Assembly (NCBI GenBank): GCA_010015655.1
Contig: ML976668.1
Coordinates: 596,561-660,560, forward strand
From: Bimuria novae-zelandiae CBS 107.79
Taxonomy: Eukaryota; Ascomycota; Dothideomycetes; Pleosporales; Didymosphaeriaceae
Length of the DNA: 64,000 nucleotides
Direction of reading: 5' to 3'
Position numbers and translations under genes: made by a program. Positions within the stretch are counted from its first letter, which is position 1; every line of letters starts with the position of its first letter. The notes below the pieces were generated by a model. The model ran no database searches. It was not told the DNA's origin and worked only from the letters and a program-made list of their open reading frames with translations. This document shows positions 47,494 to 57,818 of this stretch, piece after piece.

Positions 47494-49348
47494 GAGTCTC
47501 CCCCCCAGATTTGACCCAACCCCAGATTTAACCTAGTAAAATCAACTCTGCGTACGTGATTGCATTGCGCGTCGCGTGCGCTTTGCCGGCCCCTCTAATA
47601 AACTATCTACTAAATAATCCGAACCTTCCGCTTCCTCCTAACTATCTTCTTCTAGTACTACAACCTTTTATAGGCGCCCTCTTACTTATTTTATTATTAG
47701 CTTCGCCTCCTCCTCGCGGGCGATCTATAATACTTCCGTTATTATGTAGATTAATTAACCTTCTAGTTAAACTCTTTTTTCTTTCTTAGCCTTCTTTTGC
47801 TTTTAAAGAAGCTTAGACTAATCTGCGATCTACTTAGCTTAAATAGCTATTATAGCATTCTGCATTTCGCAGAGGCGTGTTATCCGCTCTACGTAGCGTT
47901 TTACTAGCAAGAGGACTGCGGGATCCTTGCAAAGTAACTCTATAAATTACTTATTTAATCTTAGTAGTTCTACTAGCTCTAGAGGAGAGCTCTATAGTAG
48001 AAAGAGATCTAAATTAGTCGCTTATTATAGTATAGCTAGGATAGGCAATAGCGGGGGCAACTTATAAGACAGGTTACTAAGGACGCGCATAGGTAACGCA
48101 GGCTATAAGCTAGCGGCACGCTATCTACTAAGTATATTTTTCTTTAATATTACCTTCTCTCGTGCGCAGGATAGTAATTCTATCCACTCTAATCGCGGAA
48201 TACGCTATAAGCTAAGCCGGGATATTATATGCGTCTTATAGGAGTGATACTGTTTAAACGCCGAAAAGATGCTAAGATTAAGAGATTAGAGTATATACAA
48301 GTAATAAGTAGGCATAATTAGAAGATTAATCTAATTTCTTATATAGTAGGCGATAAAATCTGCGCGTATATAACTTCCATGTCTATTCGCGATAAGTAAA
48401 CGCTAGCGCCCCGCAGCCTTGTCGCGGGTTAATAGATTAAATACTCTTTTTAGCCATTCTAGACCCAGGTTATTTAATGTCTAGCCATTCTTACTAGTAG
48501 CAAAATGCCACCCTAGAGGCGATTACTTATTAATCTATTATATATTAATGTTATTTCCTTTAAAGATTAGGAGGGAAGCTAGCGCTTCGCCTGTAGTATT
48601 AATATACTTAATATCTATAATCTATTCTTGCTTCCTAGCAATTACTTTGTCCTTTTAAGTAGTATTAAGGTATACTAATACCTTTATAATCTGCTCCTCA
48701 CCAACACCGAATCCTGACTTATCCATGTTTTATATATCTAAAGGGAGGTACGCATGCTCCTCCATTTTTAAAGCTACTGCGTTAAACCAGCGTTCTACAC
48801 GCGCGTAGGATGCTCCTTCCTTTCGTAAATGCTTAAGATACCTAGTAAATACCCCTTCTATTTTAGGGTTCCTCTTTTAGAAACGTGTAATCTATTTATC
48901 ATTAATATAGAAGAGTAATTATAAAAAAGAGGCTAGTTATAACGCGTGCGTAACGCGTGCGGCCCGTATAAGAAGGGTAAGCTTTTTTAGCATTAAGTAG
49001 GTAATTTAGGTTCTAGTAATAGTATAGTTCTTAATCTATTATATAAGAGTCTTTTCTTTCGTGTTTGACAGGATCTAAGCTATTTCGTGGCTTATAGACT
49101 GCGTTAAGCCGCTGTAATACCTGCGGTGTAAGGTGCGTCGCGAAACTTTAAAGAAGTCTATAGCAGAATTTAGAGAAGAAAAATCTTTATTTTAAAAGGC
49201 ATATAAAGCCTTCTGTATTTGAATTTCGCGATTTAATTGTCTTTTTAGTGTTTAGGGAGGCATTAGTGAAAATAACGCGTGATGCATGCGCGTCGCGTGC
49301 TTTTGCTGGGTTAAATCTGGGGTTGGATCAAATCTGGGGGGGGGACTC
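47494..49348 (-). mobile_element. Pogo-D: Fot1/pogo-type element with G/C-run TIRs
   Basis: 1855 bp flanked by TA (47492-47493, 49349-49350). TIRs start GAGTC, followed by a C-run and AGATTTGAYCCAACCCCAGA. From ATG 49263 on the minus strand the frame reads LKRQLNREIQIQKALYAF and NSAIDFFKVSRRTLHRRYY, a CENP-B/pogo-like N-terminal helix-turn-helix. Stops of TAG/TAA type interrupt it. Different TIRs from Fot-C mark a separate family. Confidence 0.78.
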
Positions 49349-51698
49349 TAACTATCTTAGTATTAACTTTTATTAATAGGCTAGTAGCGTCTCCCTTATA
49401 GTTATATACTTACTAGGTGTTAATAACTTCATTTTTTTTCTTATTGCAGGGCGCTAGGTGTTATTTAACATAAGTAATTAAAACTTAGCCTTTATAGGAT
49501 GCTTACTTAGAGCTCTATAATTCTATAGTTCCAGTAGTAATAAGGATAACTTTATACCTATTAATAACTTAAATATAGCTAGTGCTAAAGAGCGTATAAA
49601 CGTAATTACGCCTATATTAACGCGTTAACGCGCTTATTAAGAGCCTTTAAGGAGGATAAGGTAAGTAGCTAGGTTAGCAGAAATCTCTATCCTACGTAAG
49701 GCAACGTTACTATGTCTAGTTAGAGGTATAAGGCCTTCAGTAGACTTATTAGTAGGCTTGAAACTATTAAAATAGCACTTTCCCTTAGTAATTATAAGTA
49801 GTATCTCCTCTTCCTCCTGTTTACCCCCTATAATAACAGGATAAGGTGTTATTAGGCGCTTAATTATAGCTTATTTAGAGAGGACAGGAGGCATAATAGT
49901 AGTTAGTAGTAATAGCGTTAGTAAAGGCTTATTTTAAAGAGTAACTACGCGTACGTATCTATTATATAAGTTAAATTTAATACTTATAGTCGTAATTATA
50001 ATAGGTTACTCAGGGATTTATATCTTATAAAGGGAAGAGCCCTTTATACTTATAAGAAGGCCACGCTTAGCGTAAATAGTAAACTTTTTATCTTTAATAT
50101 AGGTGTTAGCAGGCCTATGTACGTATCCTACGTATTTAAAAGCGTAAGTTAGTCCTAGGTTAGGTACTAGGTTAAAAGCTCTAATAGCTATATATTATAG
50201 CTTATACGACGTTTTATCCTCTAGTACTTTGCTTATTAGGCTAAAGTTAAGTAAGCGGACTGTTGATTGGGCTCTCACAGCTAGCTGTACATGGGGTGAG
50301 CATGGTGTAGTAAGGTATAAGGTTTTATACGGTGTGCACAGCGTATAAAGTAATAGGAAGGGTAACTAGTTCGTGTAATTACTTTATCTCTCTATTATAC
50401 AAACGAAGGTGGCGATATTTCAAGAGGCGAGCTACGCACGGACATTACATAAGATAACCACGTGATCACGTGTTGGGCCTTATAGAATACCCTTCGCCGT
50501 ATCGCCCCTGCGTACGGACACGGACTGTATATACGGTATAATAAGGCTAAGATATTTTTAGTAGACCTAATGCTATTATTACTACTTAAAATTAGTCTTT
50601 AGTAATACTATTTACTTTGTAGTTTTATTACGGAAGGGATCGTGCGGTGGGGAATACTAAAATAGTGCACTCTTTTTATAATAGTATTCCTTTATATAAT
50701 TACTCATAAACTTACTAGCCTCGTTAAAATAGATAATAGTAACTATTAGCTATAGGCTTACTTTTATTTATTTTAGCTAGTTAATTAATTTAGCTATAAG
50801 AGTTATATATAAGTTAAACGTAAAAAGCTTGCGTTTACGCGTTAAATTATTTATATTAAGTAGTTAGTAGCGCTCTTTATCCTGTTTATTAAAAAATATT
50901 AGCCCTACTATATTAAGGTAGATCTTTTTTAATTAATATATAGAGCGTGCTTATTAATAACAAGTAATAAATTATTTTAATTTTAATAGACTATAGTGCT
51001 TATAATTAAATAGTGTAAAATTAGATAGCTCTATACTATTAATAACTTTTAAGAGCTACTTAATTATCTCTACGTCTTCGTGACCTATAATATGGTACTA
51101 TACATATAGTGGGCGAGCGATCTTAGGTGGCCGAGTAGAATGTAAGGCGTATAGAGTCACGTATGTAAGCGCGTGAGGTACCTTCTCTACTAAGTTAATA
51201 ACAAGAAAGTTAGGTATCCTATTAATCTCTAGTAAATAAGCAATCACTTCTTTATTACTTAGATAAAGCTTATTTTTACTACTATAGTAGTACGCGCCCT
51301 TGCGCTTAAAAGACGATTATAATATAATATTAATATTAAATTTTAGGTAGTATAGAGCATCTCTAAGTTATATATCTATAACCTTACTATCTAAGTAAAT
51401 AATACTTAGTTTAATAGATTTTCTCTATAGGCCTTAGCTATATAGATTACTCCTTATACTTCTAACATTATTTAGCCTCTAAAGTTAATAAACAGCTCTT
51501 ATATATTAATAATAATTTAGTTGGTGGCTATATTATAGTAAAAATATTAATAATAGGTACTATATATAGTAGCTTTTAAGTTAGTATTTAGGATACTATA
51601 GTAGTTAAGTAGAACGCTAAAGTGTTAGACACAATTAAAATACTAGTAATAGCTTTCTTATTATTACCTGTCTTATCCTTATCCTTATTCTTATTATA
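49349..51698 (-). pseudogene. Copia-2 pol middle part (integrase side), strongly mutated
   Basis: By position this must hold the protease-integrase part of Copia-2. Coding can be read only in scraps on the minus strand (for example EEEEILLIITKGKCYFNSF around 49750). It is interrupted by solo LTR 3. Assignment rests mainly on order and on the size sum of Copia-2. Confidence 0.5.
50261..50520. repeat. Solo LTR 3 (260 bp, TSD CGGAC)
   Basis: Starts TGTTGATTGGGC and ends GTACGGACA. CGGAC lies before (50256-50260) and after (50521-50525). An alternative right end some 90 bp earlier is also followed by CGGAC, so the exact end is not certain. GC-richer than its surroundings. Confidence 0.65.
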
Positions 51699-53536
51699 AC
51701 GTACTTCACAAGCGAGCGACTCACTCCACCAAGACCCCATTAAAACATTCTATTTCCTATAGTATAGCGCGATGTCTTAACTACCTTATTAGTTATTATA
51801 ATTAAAAAAGACTTAATTATAGCTCGCGCTTTAGGCTATTAAATAAAACGTAAATTTATTATAATAATATACAATAGCTATTTATAATATCTCTTAAAAA
51901 TTACTTAGTTAATAACGCGCTAGAATTACTTTTTAACGTAATTATACGCCTATCTTAATAAATCTACTTATAATAGAAGAGTAGATTATTATTTAGTATA
52001 TACTTAACTTAGACGCGCGAGGATTTCTACCCTAGCTTGCTACTATAAAGAATATAGCTAATTCCTTGCTAGCTAAGCGCTACTAAGACTTAGCTAGCTA
52101 AAACTAAGCTATAAAATTTATTAAGCGCTAGCTAGAGCTTAAAATAAAGTTTAATTAAAAGTATAACTATAAGAGAGCCCTCTGTAAGGATCCTAAGGTT
52201 ATATAAGGCTGGTTGTGGCTTATGGTAAATACTAAAGCCAAGTATGGCATCCTAGACGAAGACACCTATAACGTTAATAAGTCTAGCTTTATAATAGGCA
52301 TAATATTAATAGGAGTAGTTATTATAGTTTTTAAGTATTAAGGTAGGCTAAAGTGCGTATAGTAAAATATTTAATAGTAAATAATAACTATCTAGGGCGT
52401 TAATATAATAGGCTAGGCGATTCTACCCTTCCTTATCTTTTAGGGCAAGCACTGCCTCTCTACCTAGTACTAGGAGAAGGATCTACCTCGCGACTAGGTT
52501 TTTAGAGTCTCTAAAAATAGCTAAATAATAAATAAGCTTAGTTTATAGTAGTTAAAGTACTTTAACGCGTATATAAAAAAGTATACTTTTAGTAGTTATT
52601 AGTTACTTATTATTAATAGCTACGAGAGCTATAACTTACTTAAATTTTAGTAATACTATACGAATAATAAGATTATTACTTTCTATATGCCTTTATATTT
52701 GTCGCACCTCTTATAGCTACTAGATATAGTGTGTTTCTCGCTATTAAAGAAGACGTATAGACGCTAAGCTAAGGATCTAATACGTAACTATATTACGTAT
52801 ATTACTAAAATTAAGTTTTTATCTTACTTTATTACTACTTTTAAGGCTATAATTACTTAAAGTAATATTTAAAAAGACTTTTAAGGCGCTAACCTTATTT
52901 CCCTTAACCTAAAAGTAATAATATTAAAGCTTAACGTTCGTCTGCGTACGTCTTTGCCTTATACTATATATAATAGTACGTAGTAGTTATAAAACACTAA
53001 GTAATACTTTAGAATTAGGGTTATAATTAATACTAGTAAAGGAGAAGATTTAGAGGTACCTAAATAGTTCCTTAATAAGTATAGTTAAAGTAGTTAAAAA
53101 GCTTATAAAAGTCACTAAGCTAATAGCGTATTTTTTAGTATTAATAATAAAGTATAACGCTAAGCTTTAAGCTACTAATAAAACTACTAGGTAATAAAAA
53201 TTATATAAGAGAAAGTAACTATAGCAAGAAGGAGTCCTTATAGCTACTAATAGTTAGTAACTAGCTATTATAAAGGACGTTACGGCGCGTAGTAATAGGA
53301 AGAAGGTAAAGAAGAGGGTATGCGCTAATAAGGGTAAGCCTACTTAATAACACTATAGGCGCTATAGCAAGGCTAGGCATAACTTACGCACGTGTAAAAA
53401 AGAAGTAAAAGTAAATTCTAAGTAGATTAGACTACTATAATTTCTTATAACTGTTTATGCGCGTTCTGTACTATTATGTAGAGTATAGATTTTAGTAAGG
53501 TCTTGGCAGAGTGAGTTGCTCGCTTGTGAAGTACGT
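51699..53536 (+). mobile_element. Fot1-E: RIPed Fot1-type element in Copia-2
   Basis: 1838 bp flanked by TA (51697-51698, 53537-53538). TIR starts ACGTACTTCACAAGCGAGC on both sides. The plus strand reads AKYGILDEDTYN followed by a RIPed DET-like motif near 52245-52310, and a CCHC-like tail (CSKAR, HNLRTC) near 53370. Closely related to Fot1-A. Confidence 0.8.
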
Positions 53537-54919
53537 TACTATAAATATTTTAGGATTAGCTCTAGGTGCTTCTTCTAGTAAAGCTTCTTACCCCTATGAT
53601 ACTTACGTTTATAGTATATACAGTACTACTTCTTAGGACGTAGGCTCTAGTTATAGATCTGCTTTCTATTTTAGTTTAAGCTAGTTATAAGCGTATATTT
53701 AGGTGCGTTTAGTACCTTTTTATTAGTATTATAATAATAACTATTAATCCGCTTTTCCTTTTATTATTTTATTTTAATTATAAATACTTTAATAAGCTCT
53801 TTGTTTTCATATTAAAAATAATTCTCGATTACGATAGTGAGCTTATTAACTATCTACGTAGTTTTATTACGTAATTTTACCTATTCTAAGAGTACGCGCT
53901 CTAGACTATATAAAAAATAAAAAATAATTAGATTTTTAGCTAACACGATTATTAATGTGCTTTAAAGTTTTTAAGGACTAATCTTATAGTAAGTAAAAGT
54001 AACGCTTATTTATACTAATTATAAGTAAGTATCTTAAAAGTAATTAATTTAATTACATACTAAGTAGTAGGTATTAGCGTAAAAGTTAATAAAGTTAGAT
54101 TATATAGCGCGTAAGTTATCCTGCTTAATAAGTAAAATATAGTTAGTAATATAGGTATATATTTTAGCTAATAAATTAAAGCTAGTTAGTGCTAGGTATA
54201 AAGACTTATCAATAGAGCTAATAATAGCGTTTTAAAGAGAGGCATTTTAACTATCTTAAGCCTTAACGCGGGTAAGAGTTAGTACTTTAAAAGTTTATAT
54301 TTATTTATTTTTAATAATTTAGGAGTAATTAGTCTTTTTATATATATTAAACGTCCTAGTCTCTTCTTCTTTTAATATACTATTAGTAATAATAATTTAT
54401 ATAAGTGGATACTCTTTATAGTTGCGAGAGGCGTACGCAGGACATGCCTTTATGCCTAAAAGGATATATTTCGCGCTATGCTCTATAGTTGTATTAGTTA
54501 TCTATTTATTCTACTCCTTTTAGTTATAGCCTGTCGCGTTAAGCACGATCGCGCCTATAGTTAAAGTTAACATATTATAGATTAGTAAAAGCTTACTAGA
54601 GCTTTACTAGGTTACTATAGCTTTAGCAGTGCAGGATTAGCTCTTACGGTACTAAAAATTAGTGTAAGTACTAAGATCGATAGCAGGCTACGTGTCAGGG
54701 ACATTCTTGACCTCCACAAAAGGCGACCCTCGGAGATCCTCCGGATCTCCCTCAGGCCACATTTGGAGCACCCCCCGGCTCAGTCACGTGCCCTAGTCTA
54801 TATATGTCTCTATAGACCCTTCGATATCCCGTAAGGATTTGTCTAATATACACGTTTACCCTGATCCGAATTGCCTGCCACACAGTACCTCACACTACGC
54901 TTAGAAGGACAACATAACC
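53537..54919 (-). pseudogene. Copia-2 gag remnant and 5' leader
   Basis: The minus strand carries the CCHC knuckle CIYCKRKYHRGKKC at about 53600. The part next to the LTR starts GGTTATGTTGTCC on the minus strand, at the place of a primer-binding site. Solo LTR 4 is inserted in the leader. Confidence 0.6.
54693..54894. repeat. Solo LTR 4 (202 bp, TSD CTACG)
   Basis: Starts TGTCAGGGACATTC and ends GTACCTCACA. CTACG at 54688-54692 is repeated at 54895-54899. Contains CACGTG and a TATATATG element, as LTR promoters do. Confidence 0.75.
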
Positions 54920-55063
54920 TACTAGATAAGTAGGGCTCAAAAGTGGACAGAAAAGTCGATTGTATTGTGTGTGTGCTGAGACTAGCTATCTATAGTACAT
55001 GAACAGAGAATCGATGACTAAGCAGGTGCACGGTGGACCGTAGGATCACCGGGGCAACTGACA
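54920..55063 (-). repeat. Copia-2 5' LTR
   Basis: 144 bp. It aligns without gaps to 36897-36975 joined to 42396-42460. Most differences are transitions. Confidence 0.85.
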
Positions 55064-55141
55064 AGTTAGACCGAACTGTGATCCTTACAACCAACCCATT
55101 TACTAGCCTAGTAGGGTTCGCCGGTTGCTTATAAACTAGGT

Positions 55142-55607
55142 TAGCCTAAATTACTTTTTATTTTATATTTGCCATTTCTAGTGTATTAAGAAGGTTAAAA
55201 AAGCCCTTAGTACTAGTATTTACTACTATATAGCGCCTGATTACACTATAGCTACTTAGTATAACTCTAGTAGAAGCCTTAATCTTATTATATTTTTAGC
55301 GTGTAATAACACGTAAAGTAATAATTAAGGCTCTAATTGTAATAGAGTGGTTACTAGACCTATAGGGCTTTATTTTATAGCTACCACGCGGTATTATAGA
55401 CAAGAAACTAATATTTTAGTGAGTATTATAATTACTAAAAGTTACTTAAAATTCTAGTATTCTAATAGAATAGTGGCAGAATTAATAACTTCTTACTATT
55501 TTAAGCAAGCGGTAAAGGGAAAGTGACCTGTGCGGGCACTAAAATAGCGCAAAATTCTAATTAGCGGACTAAAATGGGATGACTAGTGCTAGTATAAACT
55601 GGCCATC
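55142..55607. other. Unassigned AT-rich sequence
   Basis: About 470 bp between the proposed end of Fot1-B and piggyBac-A. No terminal repeats or coding signature recognised. Confidence 0.4.
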
Positions 55608-57818
55608 TATCCCCCGCATGGCCAAAATCTGCCGTACACGGGCCACATTAAAATAGCCAATCAGGAGAGCTACCAAGTAAATACTAAATCTATATCATAA
55701 TATTAGTAATTTCTATTTACTAGCTAAATAACGCCTATTTTAAAATTACCTATACTTATAAATATGTTAAACGCTACTAGCCTATCTACTCATAATCCTA
55801 ATTTTATAAAATATATAAAATACAGAAAATCTAATGCTAAAAAGCCTTTTTTATTAATAAATTTACTACCTAATTAGAAACCTCTTAATATTAATAATTT
55901 ACGTATTTTTGGAGAGGGTAACTTACCTAACGGTGTTAATTATAGTAGTTTAATTATTTTATTTTATTTATACTTCTTTAATAATGTTATAGACCGTATA
56001 GTATATTATATAAATTAATATACTAAGGCACTCTAAGTAGCGATGCCTAGTAGCTATTATAATTAGAAACTAATATCTCCAGTAAAGTTTTATACGTACT
56101 TTTTAATTATTATTTATATAGGTGTCTACCGGGAGCCCTTGTTAGCAGAGTACTAAAAGAAGGACTACTAAAATACTTCTATATATAAAATTAATATGTT
56201 TATATCCCGCCAGCATTAGCAGTAGCTAGATTAGTACCTATACTATACTAAAGTAAAGTAGAGCTTTTACTCCCTATTTAGCTACGTTTAAAATCTCTTT
56301 TAGCTACTCTACGAGCGCTCGCTTTTATATTGGACGTCTAGTAAGTACCTCTGTATTAATAAAGTAATTATGAAATTTACTAGACACATGTTAAAGAAAG
56401 TAATAATTAAAATAAAGCCTATATTTAAGGGCTATAAGATCTAGTGTTTAATAAATAATAAAATAATACTTAACTAGCTTTTTTATATCCGCGATAGAGG
56501 ATCTATTAATTTAATTAAAATTACTAACGCTAACGCTACTAGTAGGTCTTTAACTTTAATAAAGCTTATTTTTATTACTTATATACTCGCGAAGGACGCT
56601 GCTAGAAAAAACCTTTTTTTTGCTAGCTATTATATTATCAAGGATAATAACCTTTTTAATACAATACTTACACTTAAAAACTTTAGATTTAAAGGCGTTG
56701 GCTACGCTAAGAGTATTAGGATTATAAAGATAATAATAAAGGAAATTTTTAAGTAGGCTATAGAAGTAAAACTCTAAGTAGCGTACTTATTATCCGTAAA
56801 AAGTTATCTAAAGAGCGCTTTAATAGTAATTTTATACGTCTTAAAATATACGCTTAAGAGTCTCTAAAGTAAAGAGAAATACGCTATGTGCTATTAGTAT
56901 TAAAAGAAGTATTAAAAATAGCTTAAAAATAATTTATTTCTCCTTTTTACTAGTATAGTTATAAATTATAAGTATTAACGTTATTTCTTAGCATAGTGTT
57001 AACTTTATATAGCTACTTAGTACGTTAAAAAGCTTTATTAATGCTCCAAAATAGTATTAAATAAGAAGAAGATCTTTATAGACGCTTTAGTAATAAACTT
57101 ATTAAGTTACTAAGTATACTAATACTAATAGATAATTATAATACCTATAAAAGCGAGGTTAATTAATTTAATTAATATAAAAGCTATTATTTTATTTAGT
57201 AGGCTAAATAGCGTATCTAGCGTCCTTTACTCTACTTTTTACTTAATTTAGCACTAAATAACACCTACAGGCTATTATTATACTTATCTTAGCTATTAGT
57301 AAAAAGGATAGGTTATAAAGACTTCTTATATACCTTAATTAACTAGCTTTTTAAGCGCGGAGGCCGACTTTATAATAGTAGTAACGAATGTTAGCACGTA
57401 GACAATATCGTCAGCGACGCTGGCAGCTCCCACACGTCTACAAGGCTATTTATAGAGACGAAGACTTGTGTATCTTATGCGACGTCTAGGCGTAAAAAGC
57501 ACAACTCACGGCCTCCACGACAGCCTCTTATAATAACTTCTAGTAATTGTAAAGCACCTCTGCATACTCCGCGCAGTACTTTTAGCTATAGGGCGTGTAG
57601 GCTATCTTTATATAGGCTAGAGGAGCGTCCTAAGTACTAGTAAAAGCACCTATAGTGCTATTAAATAATTATATTAAAAGACACCTCTTAAAACTTAATT
57701 ATTAAGAAGTTTTATTAAAATACTATAAGAAATTATATCTTTATATAAATTTATATATAACCTAATCTCCTTTAGTGTTTGTCAGAAGTCGGAGCAAAGC
57801 TCTAATTAGCTATTTTAA

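Larger units (their letters stand above)
36897..55063 (-). mobile_element. Copia-2: Ty1/Copia element stretched over 18 kb by insertions (TSD AGTTA)
   Basis: Right LTR 54920-55063 is 144 bp. The left LTR is also 144 bp once Copia-1 and its TSD are removed (36897-36975 plus 42396-42460). AGTTA flanks both ends (36892-36896, 55064-55068). Pieces on the minus strand come in Copia order. First gag with a CCHC knuckle (CIYCKRKYHRGKKC, ~53600), next pol sequence at 49349-51698. Reverse transcriptase follows at 47123-47493 (LPKGCPLAY, then LKESALL) and 45184-45275, and RNase H at 42461-43403 (IKEAA*LYYLL, RTKYIHI, SFTKPL). Summing only its own pieces gives about 4.95 kb, the normal size of a Copia element. 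Confidence 0.85.
36035..55110. mobile_element. hAT-like MITE split by Copia-2 (TSD GTGGGGTT/GTAGGGTT)
   Basis: The left end reads TAGACTGGTAAATGGGTTGG. The reverse complement of the right end reads TAGGCTAGTAAATGGGTTGG. The inverted repeat goes on for about 100 bp, in the right arm crossing the Copia-2 insertion (55064-55110 plus ~36825-36892). The flanks are 8-bp near-repeats, GTGGGGTT at 36027-36034 and GTAGGGTT at 55111-55118, one transition apart, as expected for hAT. Without Copia-2 it is about 0.9 kb and shows no transposase, so it is a non-autonomous element. Confidence 0.6.
26738..55141 (+). mobile_element. Fot1-B: outermost Fot1-type element, split by later insertions
   Basis: The left end (ACGTATTTTATAAGCGAGTG, preceded by TA) sits just 35 bp before the Gypsy element. 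Transposase remnants continue at 33963-35465, and the CCHC-like tail after solo LTR 2 at 35899-36034. The proposed right end is at 55141, where GCTTATAAACTAGGT followed by TA resembles the inverted left end. Removing all inserts leaves about 1.7 kb, close to the 1.84 kb of its relatives. The left side and interior are well supported; the right end is an inference from weaker similarity. Confidence 0.5.

Noticed and set aside
47556..47789. Open frame of 77 codons on the plus strand
   Set aside because: Lies inside Pogo-D opposite its transposase frame; hydrophobic by composition only.
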